A stretch of 55,160 nucleotides of DNA, taken from assembly GCA_964498765.1 (NCBI GenBank), contig CAZCIU010000011.1, forward strand, positions 1 through 55,160, written 5' to 3'. Below, one piece after another: positions 40,905 to 49,669 of this stretch. The notes under the pieces were generated by a model. It ran no database searches and was not told the DNA's origin. It saw only the letters and a program-made list of their open reading frames with translations. Made by a program: the position numbers and the translations under genes. Within the stretch, counting starts at the first letter, position 1; each line of letters opens with the position of its first letter. The DNA comes from UPXZ01 sp964498765. GTDB lineage: Bacteria; Bacteroidota; Bacteroidia; Bacteroidales; Paludibacteraceae.

Positions 40905-43442
40905 ATGAAAAAAATTTCATTATTAAGTTTTCTACTTATTTTTTCATTTACACTTTCCTTTGCTGCGGAACTTGTAAAGCCCGAAAAAGTTTGGATTTAC
41001 GGCCCTATCAACTTAATGAAGCCGCTCTTAATCGACAGTGTAAATCTTAAAGGCGATAAATTCAAAGCAGAAAATTTGCTTTCTACAGCCATTAATTTTC
41101 CGGAACATGCACGATTTACAACTTCGCTAACATCGGAAAACAACGACTTTTTCCGCCTTCAAAAACCGAGTACAGGTGCTGCCTTTTATTTGATTTCATT
41201 CTATGTAAACAGCAGCAGCTACGGCAAAGCAAAAGTGAAAGTTACCGCTCCGGATCGTTTTGAACTGTACGTGAACAATAAAAAAGAAGCGGATAAAAAA
41301 TCGGTGGAAGATTCGCTGAAAAATGCCAAATCTGCGGAAGCAAACTTGATTGGTTTGGTTAATTCTTCACGCGTAGTGATTAAATACCTGGCAACTGCCG
41401 ACAGCAAAATTTCTCCTGCTTTCAAAGTGGAAATCCACACCGATTCGACCAATAAAGCTGATTACAGTTTTGCCGAAAAAGCGTCAAAACGTATTACCAT
41501 TCAGGATATTTTGATTGGAAAACGTGTGAATGGTATTTCAATTTCACCAAGCGGAAGATTTGCACTAATGCGCTTTGCTACAACGAATAACGAAGGGAAA
41601 ACTCAGAATTCAATTGAAGTTTTTGACACCAAACTGAATATAACCGTTTTGGCTGAAAACGACAATCGCAACCAATTAAATTGGATGCCAAAATCAGATT
41701 TGCTTCGCTATTTTGAAGATACGGATATGGGCTGGAGTTTATTTACGCTGGATCCGCTGACAAATACGAAAAACCGAATTGTGCAAAACTTACCAAAAGA
41801 AGGTTATGTATTTTCACCAGATGAAAAAATGCTTTACTTTTCAAAAAGAGAAGCCATTAGCACGAAAAGTCCGAAAGGCTTAAACAGAATTCTCGCTCCG
41901 GATGACCGCCAATCCGGCTATAGAAATCGTTATTTTATTTATCAATACCAACTCGAAAGCGGACTTTCTCAACCGATTACTTTTGGAAAAAACACGGCTT
42001 CGATCCGTGACATCAGCACCGATGGTCGATATTTGCTGTTTTCAACTCAAAACGAAGATCTTAGTGAACGTCCATTCCGCTCCAATTCGCTTTACAGACT
42101 TGACTTGCAAAGCATGACAACCGATACGATTTGGAAAGATGAGCGATTTACAGGTGGAGTAAGTTTTTCGCCCGATGGAAAGCAACTAATTGTAACCGGT
42201 GGTGCAGAATCCTTTAATGGTATTGGACTGAATATCAAACCCGGACAAATAGCCAACAGCTATGATACTCAAGCGTTTATTTTGGATTTAGCCACTAAAA
42301 AAGTAGATCCAATTACGAAAAATTTCAATCCGAGCATTGGAGCGTACCGTTGGAGTAAAAACGATGGATTGATTTATTTTACGGCTGAAAATAAGGACAG
42401 ACAACTTGTTTTTTCGTATAACCCCAAAAACAGACAATTCAAAAAATTGCCGTTGAAAGAAGAATTAATTCGCTCGTTCAGCTTGGCAAATACCGATGCT
42501 GTGGCAGCTTATGTTGGCTCCAGCACATCAAATTCAAGCCGAGCTTATGTTTTGGATTTGAAAAAGATGAACTCAAAATTACTTGCTGATCCGTATGCCG
42601 AGCGATTGGACAAACTGACACTTGGCGAAGTGAAGGACTGGGATTTTGTGAGCAAAGATGGCGATACCATTCAAGGTAGATATTATTTGCCGCCCGGATT
42701 TGATCCGGCGAAAAAATATCCGATGGTGGTTTATTTCTACGGAGGCACAAGTCCTACGCAAAGAACTTTCGAAACTACTTATCCGCTACATGTTTACGCT
42801 GCTAATGATTATGTGGTTTACACACTCAATCCAAGTGGCACAACCGGTTTTGGACAGGAATTTGCGGCGCGCCACGTGAATGCCTGGGGTGAACAAACTG
42901 CTGATGAAATCATCGAAGGAACTAAGAAATTCGCTGCGGAGCATTCCTTTGTAAAAAGTGATAAAATTGGCTGTATAGGAGCTTCTTACGGTGGTTTTAT
43001 GACACAATATTTACTCACTCAGACTGATATATTTGCCGCCGGAGTTTCACACGCCGGAATTAGTTCCATTTCAAGTTATTGGGGCGAAGGTTATTGGGGA
43101 TATTCCTACAGCGCAGGAGCGAGCGCCGGAAGTTATCCGTGGAATAACAAAAAACTTTATGTAGATCAAAGTCCACTTTTCAATGCCGATAAAGTGAAAA
43201 CTCCGCTTCTGCTTCTTCACGGAACGGCTGACACCAACGTTCCTCCGGGAGAAAGTATTCAGATGTTTACTGCTCTGAAATTACTCGGACAACCGGTAGA
43301 ATTGGTTTTGGTGGAAGGCGAAAATCATGCTATTTACGATTTTGAAAAACGCATCGGCTGGAATCATACCATTTATGCATTTTTTGACAAATGGCTGAAA
43401 GGCGATGACAGCTGGTGGAAAGAGCTTTATCCTGAAAAATAA
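40905..43442 (+). CDS. S9-family prolyl oligopeptidase-like peptidase
   Basis: An 845-residue exported peptidase. The signal peptide is MKKISLLSFLLIFSFTLSFAAE. Residues ~200-570 contain repeated WD/PD40-like beta-propeller strands (SPSGRFALMRF, SPDEKMLYFSKR, STDGRYLLFSTQ, SPDGKQLIVTGG). The C-terminal alpha/beta hydrolase has S694 (GASYGGF), D776 (HGTADTNVPP) and H808 (GENHAIYDF). It likely releases dipeptides or cuts small peptides in the periplasm. It lies 29 bp after hisC and ends 10 bp from the convergent M28 gene. A GGATTT/AAATCC hairpin (43449-43465) bridges the two stops. Confidence 0.9.
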   Translation: MKKISLLSFLLIFSFTLSFAAELVKPEKVWIYGPINLMKPLLIDSVNLKGDKFKAENLLSTAINFPEHARFTTSLTSENNDFFRLQKPSTGAAFYLISFYVNSSSYGKAKVKVTAPDRFELYVNNKKEADKKSVEDSLKNAKSAEANLIGLVNSSRVVIKYLATADSKISPAFKVEIHTDSTNKADYSFAEKASKRITIQDILIGKRVNGISISPSGRFALMRFATTNNEGKTQNSIEVFDTKLNITVLAENDNRNQLNWMPKSDLLRYFEDTDMGWSLFTLDPLTNTKNRIVQNLPKEGYVFSPDEKMLYFSKREAISTKSPKGLNRILAPDDRQSGYRNRYFIYQYQLESGLSQPITFGKNTASIRDISTDGRYLLFSTQNEDLSERPFRSNSLYRLDLQSMTTDTIWKDERFTGGVSFSPDGKQLIVTGGAESFNGIGLNIKPGQIANSYDTQAFILDLATKKVDPITKNFNPSIGAYRWSKNDGLIYFTAENKDRQLVFSYNPKNRQFKKLPLKEELIRSFSLANTDAVAAYVGSSTSNSSRAYVLDLKKMNSKLLADPYAERLDKLTLGEVKDWDFVSKDGDTIQGRYYLPPGFDPAKKYPMVVYFYGGTSPTQRTFETTYPLHVYAANDYVVYTLNPSGTTGFGQEFAARHVNAWGEQTADEIIEGTKKFAAEHSFVKSDKIGCIGASYGGFMTQYLLTQTDIFAAGVSHAGISSISSYWGEGYWGYSYSAGASAGSYPWNNKKLYVDQSPLFNADKVKTPLLLLHGTADTNVPPGESIQMFTALKLLGQPVELVLVEGENHAIYDFEKRIGWNHTIYAFFDKWLKGDDSWWKELYPEK

Positions 43443-43452
43443 AGCTCAGGAT

Positions 43453-44403
43453 TTAATCCAAATCCCGAATAACCAGATTTAATTGGTGAATTACCGCAGA
43501 AAGTCTTACGAAATCAATCGTGTCGATTGTGTCAGATTTTCTGTGGTAATTTTTATTTCTGTAGTATGCTGTGTTTGTGACCATTACCGCCGGAAAACCA
43601 AATTTCCAATAATTTCGATGATCCGATAAATCGACTCCTTTCAATTTTTTCAAACCTTTCACCGACTTCGTGGAAATCAAATCTGCTTTCTTCATTTTTG
43701 AAGTCATTTCTTTTCCAAATTTTCCATCTTCTTTTCTGGAGACGACCAAAATATAATTTCCTTTTGTTCCTAAAGTCAATTTATGTAGTGGATAAGAGTA
43801 GGTTTGAGAATTCTTTTCATCCGAAAAATAACCAATTGATTCCAAGCAAATCATCCCTTTCACGGGAATTTTATGCTGATGTAAATATGAAGCGTGAACA
43901 TGTGAACCCATATTTTCAGTTTTGAAAAATGGCGGTTCTTCCAGCGTATATGCTACAAAATCAATCCTGAAATCCGGATTTGCATTTTTCAAAAGCTGCG
44001 CCAATCGAATTAATCCAACAACCGCACTCGCATTATCATCCGCACCATCCTGATCACCGTACACATCGTAATGCGCACCAATTATTAATCGCTCCATTTT
44101 ATCTGTGTTAAAGGACGCAATTACATTTTTATAGCTTTGATTATTTACTTCGTAAACTTGCTCCGATACGCTGTCAGTCAATTCCAAAAACTGCTTTTTG
44201 ATAAATTCTGCCGTTTTATTTAGTACATCCGGATTTTTATAATTCCGATAGCCGAAATCAATTATCGTTTGCAAATTTGCTTTTAGCAGAGTTGTATCAG
44301 CCGCAAAATCAACTGTTTTTGTTTGTTTTTCTGCAATTATTACGTTAGAACTAAATATAAAAAGCAATATAATCCAAAAGTTAATTTTCGTTTTTTGAAA
44401 CAT
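43453..44403 (-). CDS. M28-family exported zinc peptidase
   Basis: A 316-residue exported aminopeptidase-like protein with an N-terminal hydrophobic signal (residues ~8-24). Metal ligands are visible in order: H in GAHYDVYG, D in DGADDNASAV, the EE pair in YTLEEPPFF, D in LSDHRNYW and H in NYHRKSDTIDT. These fit the co-catalytic dizinc site of M28. It probably trims N-terminal residues of periplasmic peptides. It is the third predicted exported exopeptidase in this half of the window. Confidence 0.88.
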   Translation of the reverse strand: MFQKTKINFWIILLFIFSSNVIIAEKQTKTVDFAADTTLLKANLQTIIDFGYRNYKNPDVLNKTAEFIKKQFLELTDSVSEQVYEVNNQSYKNVIASFNTDKMERLIIGAHYDVYGDQDGADDNASAVVGLIRLAQLLKNANPDFRIDFVAYTLEEPPFFKTENMGSHVHASYLHQHKIPVKGMICLESIGYFSDEKNSQTYSYPLHKLTLGTKGNYILVVSRKEDGKFGKEMTSKMKKADLISTKSVKGLKKLKGVDLSDHRNYWKFGFPAVMVTNTAYYRNKNYHRKSDTIDTIDFVRLSAVIHQLNLVIRDLD

Positions 44404-44496
44404 ATTTAGGAGTATTATTTTTTGAAATTAATAGACATCAGAAATAGAACAATCAAATTGAGATTTGGTTAATTATCGGTCTAATTTTTCATAAAA

Positions 44497-44522
44497 AAAG
44501 TCATTCCAAACAGAATGACTTT
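44497..44522 (-). terminator. Terminator after the mgtC-like gene
   Basis: AAAGTCATTC / GAATGACTTT with a 6-base loop. The T tract lies on the minus strand, so it ends the mgtC-like transcript. Confidence 0.85.
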
Positions 44523-44542
44523 CATTATTTTTCAGTAAAAAT

Positions 44543-44995
44543 TTATTTCTTTGAATTATCTTTTTTGCGTTTCAGCACTTCATCATCAAACCAATCATCC
44601 AGTTTTTTGAATGCAAAATTCACAATTATCACAGCCAGGGTACAAATTCCGGCTTCCAAAAACAGGCCTAAACCAGCCAAGCTGCCAACCGCAGCACTAC
44701 ACCAAATAGTTGCAGCAGTAGTCAATCCGTGTACATTTGGACCTCGATGCAAAATTACTCCACCACCCAAAAACCCAATTCCGGTCACAATCTGCCCAAT
44801 AATCCGCGTTGGATCACTGCCGGTCGTACTATCAACGATTGATTGACTAATCAAAACATAAATACAAGCACCAATTGAAACCAGCATGTTGGTTTTGAGA
44901 CCTGCACTTTTGTTGCTGAGTTCGCGCTCGAAACCGATAACTCCTCCGGCAGCCATTGCAACAGCCAATCTAAGAATAAATTCGGAAGTTTCCAT
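44543..44995 (-). CDS. MgtC/SapB family membrane protein
   Basis: A 150-residue inner-membrane protein of the MgtC family. The conserved VAMAAGGVIGFERELSNKSAGLKTNMLVSIGAC block is followed by IIGQIVTGIGFLGGGVILH and VHGLTTAATIWCSAAVGSLAGLG. About five membrane segments are predicted. It lacks the long C-terminal domain of Salmonella MgtC, as most SapB-like members do. The family is linked to magnesium homeostasis and acid tolerance. ATG at 44995 is chosen over TTG at 45019. A small GGCAG hairpin (45013-45028) lies in the leader. Confidence 0.9.
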   Translation of the reverse strand: METSEFILRLAVAMAAGGVIGFERELSNKSAGLKTNMLVSIGACIYVLISQSIVDSTTGSDPTRIIGQIVTGIGFLGGGVILHRGPNVHGLTTAATIWCSAAVGSLAGLGLFLEAGICTLAVIIVNFAFKKLDDWFDDEVLKRKKDNSKK

Positions 44996-45044
44996 AGAAG
45001 AATGTTTGATTCCTGCCAACTTCGGCAGCTTTGATGTTTCGCAA

Positions 45045-45052
45045 CAAAGATA
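45045..45052 (-). promoter_or_regulatory. -7 box for the mgtC-like gene
   Basis: On the minus strand this reads TATCTTTG, about 50 bases before the ATG and just after the TPR gene's stop. No -33 match. Confidence 0.5.
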
Positions 45053-45055
45053 AGA

Positions 45056-46258
45056 TTAATTTTTCTTTTTCTTTATCGCATTGGTGTAAGAATCAATCAC
45101 ATTGAAGACGCCGTGGCTCGGTCTGAAGATATTTCGGAACAAACTTCTGGCTTTCTCAAAATTAATTTTAGCAGCAACCCATTCGTCTGTTTCGTATTGA
45201 GCAATTGCTTGATGCAAATGAATATTCGCCATAACAATGTTGTTCTGACGGAATTGAGGTTTCAGACTTTCCATAAACTGGATAAAATCTTTTTCCTTTT
45301 CATTTTCACTGTAAGCCTTGAAAATATCCTGAAAAATAGCCGGATTGGAAGGATCTAAAAAGAATAATTGCTCCGTATGTTTTTTGTAAACAATATCATC
45401 CTGGCTCATTTCTAAAGCCATTAAAGGCAAAAGCGTGCTATAATCGTTGGGTAAAATCTTATCCGCAATTCGATAATATTCCATCGCTTTTTTGACATCC
45501 TTCAGTTCCTCGTAAGTCAATGCAATCAGTCGCGCAGATTCGGCTTTAAATTCCGGGATTGCTTGCATATTATAAGCTTTCAACGCATGTATAAGGCATT
45601 TAGCATGATTTTCTGTGTTTGAATAAGCATAAGCCAAATTGTAATGGCTCAAAGCGTAATTCGGATTTAGCTCAACCGATTTCTGCAGAAATGGTATGGA
45701 TTTTTCAAACTCTTCGTCCAGCAAATACGTGTAGCCAATTCCAAAAAGCGACCAATAATCAAACTCCTTATTTTCATAGGCAGATAAATAATTGCTGCGA
45801 ATTCTTTCGACAACTACCGAATCCGGCAAAAGCCAATTATCCGGATATTGTAAATGTACTTCGTAATAAAAATTTCCTAGTGCCTTGCGTAATTTATAAT
45901 TCTGTGGGTACTGACGAATAAGTTTGTTCAAAATCGAATCCGGCTTATAATCAAACATTCTGACCGTTGTATTATTTTCGCGAAGCATGTGCAAATCCTG
46001 ATTTGGAGCAAGATCTTTCAGACCGAATTTTTGGAACAAATTATTTTTTATGTAAAAATTCAGAAGCAGATTTGTCTTGGAAATAGAAATATCCGGATCC
46101 TGATTATTCGGATCGCTTCCATTCAGATATTCAAAAGCACTGGCGTATTTTTGGTCGGCAATCATTGCGTTAGCTTTCTCAACAGCAGTATTTTGCGCAT
46201 TGACAAATGTAAAAACTGCTAGCAAAACGAATGAGAGAATATATTTGATGCTGGTCAT
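45056..46258 (-). CDS. Exported TPR-repeat protein
   Basis: A 400-residue protein with signal peptide (MTSIKYILSFVLLAVFTFVNAQ) and several tetratricopeptide repeats. The clearest run is residues ~165-270: DYWSLFGIGYTYLLDEEFEKSIPFLQKSV, then ELNPNYALSHYNLAYAYSNTENHAK. TPR proteins act as scaffolds, so no enzymatic role is implied. It is not close to a partner gene: 339 bp precede it and the mgtC-like gene follows after 60 bp with its own -7 box. Confidence 0.8.
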   Translation of the reverse strand: MTSIKYILSFVLLAVFTFVNAQNTAVEKANAMIADQKYASAFEYLNGSDPNNQDPDISISKTNLLLNFYIKNNLFQKFGLKDLAPNQDLHMLRENNTTVRMFDYKPDSILNKLIRQYPQNYKLRKALGNFYYEVHLQYPDNWLLPDSVVVERIRSNYLSAYENKEFDYWSLFGIGYTYLLDEEFEKSIPFLQKSVELNPNYALSHYNLAYAYSNTENHAKCLIHALKAYNMQAIPEFKAESARLIALTYEELKDVKKAMEYYRIADKILPNDYSTLLPLMALEMSQDDIVYKKHTEQLFFLDPSNPAIFQDIFKAYSENEKEKDFIQFMESLKPQFRQNNIVMANIHLHQAIAQYETDEWVAAKINFEKARSLFRNIFRPSHGVFNVIDSYTNAIKKKKN

Positions 46259-46547
46259 TTTTTTAATTCAATTAGATGGTTAACATTCCCTTAAAATCAT
46301 CATCACATTTCAAATAATGCAAAAGTCATACCCAATAAAAACTCACAGAAAATCAAAACTTTGCATTAAAATAATCTTTTTCTTTTTTCAATTTTATCAT
46401 TTTCTATCTATAATCAACCAGAAATTCATATCCTTTCAGTTGATTTTAACTTTTGATAGAATGCAAAATTACAAATTACAATACAGACTTTAAAGTTAAT
46501 GTATTGAAACAAACTGCTTAAATCAATAAAGAGTTTTAATAAACAGA
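46259..46547. other. Intergenic region between TPR gene and floA
   Basis: About 290 A+T-rich bases upstream of the TPR gene (minus strand). A TAATTTTG box on the minus strand at 46464-46471 is a possible distant promoter with a 200-nt leader. No ORF, RNA gene or repeat was recognised. Confidence 0.45.
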
Positions 46548-46581
46548 AAGCGGGAATAACGATTTATCATTATTCCCGCTT
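46548..46581 (-). terminator. Terminator after floA
   Basis: A 12-bp stem AAGCGGGAATAA / TTATTCCCGCTT with a 10-base loop. The T tract on the minus strand is short and interrupted. Confidence 0.75.
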
Positions 46582-46597
46582 ACAATTATTTCAAAAT

Positions 46598-47593
46598 TTA
46601 TTTGCTTGGTTTCGGTGGTTTAGTCTCACCCGACGCACCTTGAGGTTTGGCGATATTTTCGCGCATGGAAGTATCAGCTTCGATGTTTTTCATGCGATAA
46701 TAATCCATTATACCCAAGTTTCCTTCACGGAAAGCTTCTGCCATAGCTTTTGGCACTTCTGCTTCAGCTTCAATTACTTTAGCACGCATTTCCTGTGATT
46801 TTGCTTTCATTTCCTGCTCCGAAGCTATAGCCATTGCACGGCGTTCTTCGGCTTTTGCTTGCGCAATGTTTTTGTCCGCTTCCGCCTGATCCATTTGCAG
46901 TTGAGCACCGATGTTTTTACCTATATCAATATCCGCGATGTCGATGGATAGAATTTCAAATGCTGTTCCTGCGTCCAATCCTTTTTTCAAAACCAATTTG
47001 GAAATCGAATCCGGATTTTCAAGAACACTTTTGTGGGATTCTGACGAACCGATTGACGAAACAATCCCCTCGCCTACACGTGCCAAAATCGTTTCTTCTC
47101 CGGCTCCTCCCACCAATTGTTTGATGTTGGCGCGAACGGTTACACGCGCTTTTGCTATGAGCTGAATACCATCTTTTGCTACGGCAGCTACAGGCGGCGT
47201 ATCGATAACTTTAGGATTTACAGACATTTGTACTGCTTCAAACACATCACGTCCGGCAAGGTCGATAGCAGTTGCCATTTTGAAATTCAAATCGATATTT
47301 GCTTTCGAAGCAGAAACTAAAGCGTGCGTAACTCGCTCAATATGACCACCTGCCAAATAGTGAGCTTCCAATCCGTCGCGAGTAACTTCGTGACCAAGAT
47401 CGGCTTTGTGTGCCTCTATCATACACTGAACAATGGTGCGTGGTGGAACTTTACGAATGCGCATCAAGAATAACTGCAACAATGAAATACTTACTCCTGA
47501 AACTTTGGCAGAAATCCAAAGCAAAAACGGAACATAGTAGAAAAACATGAGTATAAGTACCCCAACTACTATTAAAAGAACTGTTTGAATCAT
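46598..47593 (-). CDS. floA: Flotillin-like membrane scaffold FloA
   Basis: A 331-residue inner-membrane protein of functional membrane microdomains. An N-terminal hydrophobic hairpin (residues ~3-26) is followed by the FloA/YqfA-specific sequence MRIRKVPPRTIVQCMIEAHKAD and the SPFH-like region (IDTPPVAAVAKDGIQLIAKARVTVRANI). A helical coiled-coil rich in Ala, Glu and Lys runs from ~225 to 290. Length is as in Bacillus FloA (331). It lies downstream of nfeD on the same strand, the usual pair. The 148-bp gap between them is longer than normal. Confidence 0.95.
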   Translation of the reverse strand: MIQTVLLIVVGVLILMFFYYVPFLLWISAKVSGVSISLLQLFLMRIRKVPPRTIVQCMIEAHKADLGHEVTRDGLEAHYLAGGHIERVTHALVSASKANIDLNFKMATAIDLAGRDVFEAVQMSVNPKVIDTPPVAAVAKDGIQLIAKARVTVRANIKQLVGGAGEETILARVGEGIVSSIGSSESHKSVLENPDSISKLVLKKGLDAGTAFEILSIDIADIDIGKNIGAQLQMDQAEADKNIAQAKAEERRAMAIASEQEMKAKSQEMRAKVIEAEAEVPKAMAEAFREGNLGIMDYYRMKNIEADTSMRENIAKPQGASGETKPPKPSK

Positions 47594-47741
47594 ATTAATT
47601 AAAATTAAATTTATATTTACTTCTCTAAAGAACCAAGACTAAAAGACCGCTTCGCTAACAGATAACAGACTTCTTAAATTTGAAATTTCTTTGTGATACT
47701 AACTTCAGTCTTCTAGCGGTTCTGTAACGCTAATTTATAAA

Positions 47742-48206
47742 TCAGATTTTTTCTACTAAAACATTCGTTTTATAGACTTCCAAAACCACGATATCTACAT
47801 TCTGGTCGATAAACTCATCGCTGGTTTTTGCTTCCATCACTTCGCCGTTAATTCTTACTTTTCCCATCGGTGCCAATCGGGAAATCGTTACGCCTGTGTC
47901 GCCAATTTTGATAACATTTTCATCAATTTTATCCACCGTTCCTGTCACATTTGTTTTCAGCGACATTCGTTCCAATGCTTTTGATTTAAGAAAAGCCCAA
48001 ACTGCAACTCCTGTCAACACAAAACTTCCGGCAAGCGTCAAATTTCCGGCTAAATTTCCTAAATTACTATACGCAAACCAAACAGCTACTGCCATCAAAA
48101 GGATGCCTGTAATTCCGGAAATGGAAAATCCGGGAATGAGAAAAAACTCCAATAAAAGGAAGATAATCGCCAAAACAATCAGCGAAATAACGATAAGAAT
48201 ATCCAT
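47742..48206 (-). CDS. NfeD-family membrane protein (short form)
   Basis: A 154-residue partner of flotillin-like proteins. Two to three membrane helices (3-25, 32-46, 52-70) precede an OB-fold domain from about residue 84 (TNVTGTVDKIDENVIKIGDTGVTISRLAPMGKVRINGEVMEAKT). It lacks the ClpP-like protease domain of long NfeD. It is located between the TPR/PD40 gene (51 bp) and floA. Confidence 0.9.
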   Translation of the reverse strand: MDILIVISLIVLAIIFLLLEFFLIPGFSISGITGILLMAVAVWFAYSNLGNLAGNLTLAGSFVLTGVAVWAFLKSKALERMSLKTNVTGTVDKIDENVIKIGDTGVTISRLAPMGKVRINGEVMEAKTSDEFIDQNVDIVVLEVYKTNVLVEKI

Positions 48207-48257
48207 AAAGTGTTATTTTGGGCTTAAAGTTAATATTTATTTGTCAGAAAACAAGTG

Positions 48258-49649
48258 CTATGGAATAGATTTTATTTCTTCATTCCGCATTTTTACGGTC
48301 AGTTTATCGATTTGCGGTTTGATTTCCCTCAATCTAGCTTCGAGCGTGAATATTTTAGAACCAATATTTCTACGGTTTTCCTCATTTCGTGCATTAGCGA
48401 ATGATTCACGCAAAGTTTCTAATTCGATTGTAGAAGCTTTAAGTTCTTCGTTTAATTTTTCAATCTGATAGAAATGATTTCGAGCTTCGTTGCTTTTGAA
48501 ATCCGATGCATCGGAATAAGAAATTTTATCGTTTATGAAAATCTTATTTACACTGCTTGTATTTTTGCTTTCCGTTTTTTGCAATGATAATTTCACTGCA
48601 TCATCCAAAATTGTAAATTCTTTGATTTGTGCTTTATTAATTATCGAATCCTGATTTTCCGAACGAATAATTCGCTTTTCGGCATTTGGAATAAACTGAT
48701 AAATAGCCACTTTTCCTTCCGGCAAATACCTGTCAGACGCAAACCAGCCCACTTTATTCAGTTCATCAATCACCATCATATAGTCGTTAAATGGCGAATT
48801 AAAAGGCATCCCGATATTTTCCGGTTTCAAAAAACGATTGTCCGACGTATTCAAACGTGTAATAAAAATATCGTAACCGCCCATGGATTCTTCGCCGTCA
48901 GATGCAAAATAAAGCGTCACACCATCGAGCATCAAAAATGGAAAATTTTCATTTGCTTCTGAATTCAAATCAGCCAATGGTTCTGCTTCAGTCCAATTTT
49001 CCAGCAATTTATATTTCGTAAATAAATCGATATTTCCATTTTCCATGTCTGCAAAATACTGCCTGTCACCTCGTTGCGTAGTGAAAACTGAAAGAGCAAT
49101 ATTCTTCAAACCATCAAACTCATTATTTTGTGACAATGTACCCAATTCACGCGTAAATTTCATTTTTTTGATAAAATCTGTTTTATCTACCACCGTACTA
49201 TCGATAATCGCAACATCTTCTACTCGATTAAGAAAACGAGCACCCAGCTCGGCCTGTTTTTGTTTTTTCTCAACTTTATAAAGCAAACTATCGCTCGCAT
49301 CCGGCTTAAAAATATAGTCGGCATACGCATCAGCCGCATCTTGAAACAAATATTTTTCAAAATAAATTTCTCCCAAATAAAAATTACTTATTGGATATTT
49401 AGCAGCCGATTTTTCGAAATGCTCAATGGCTGTTTCATTTTCATTCAGCATGTAAGCGCTGTAAGCCAATCGATAATTGTAAAGCGCAGCATCTTTGGAC
49501 CTGGTTCTCAGCAAGTTTCTATACGCTTCGCTTGCAAGTTGGTATTCGCCACTTTCAAAATACAAATTTGCATCTGCAGCAGTCTGAGCGAAGCTCACAC
49601 CACTCCAAAATAGTAAAAATGCCAAAACACCTAATTTAATTCGTCTCAT
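48258..49649 (-). CDS. Exported TPR + PD40 repeat protein
   Basis: A 463-residue exported protein. A signal peptide (MRRIKLGVLAFLLFWSGVSFAQ) is followed by TPR units (residues ~23-115, with NLYFESGEYQLASEAYRNLL). A PD40 beta-propeller section contains FPFLMLDGVTLYFASDGEESMGGYDIF near residue 240 and a second blade NDYMMVIDELNKVGWFASDR. The C-terminal ~100 residues are coiled coil (EKLNEELKASTIELETLRESF). The TPR-PD40 pairing resembles Bacteroidota envelope proteins such as PorE-like ones, but the OmpA end of those is missing. It is 20 bp downstream of the AsmA-like gene. Confidence 0.75.
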   Translation of the reverse strand: MRRIKLGVLAFLLFWSGVSFAQTAADANLYFESGEYQLASEAYRNLLRTRSKDAALYNYRLAYSAYMLNENETAIEHFEKSAAKYPISNFYLGEIYFEKYLFQDAADAYADYIFKPDASDSLLYKVEKKQKQAELGARFLNRVEDVAIIDSTVVDKTDFIKKMKFTRELGTLSQNNEFDGLKNIALSVFTTQRGDRQYFADMENGNIDLFTKYKLLENWTEAEPLADLNSEANENFPFLMLDGVTLYFASDGEESMGGYDIFITRLNTSDNRFLKPENIGMPFNSPFNDYMMVIDELNKVGWFASDRYLPEGKVAIYQFIPNAEKRIIRSENQDSIINKAQIKEFTILDDAVKLSLQKTESKNTSSVNKIFINDKISYSDASDFKSNEARNHFYQIEKLNEELKASTIELETLRESFANARNEENRRNIGSKIFTLEARLREIKPQIDKLTVKMRNEEIKSIP

Positions 49650-49669
49650 CAATCTTCTATTTTTATAAT

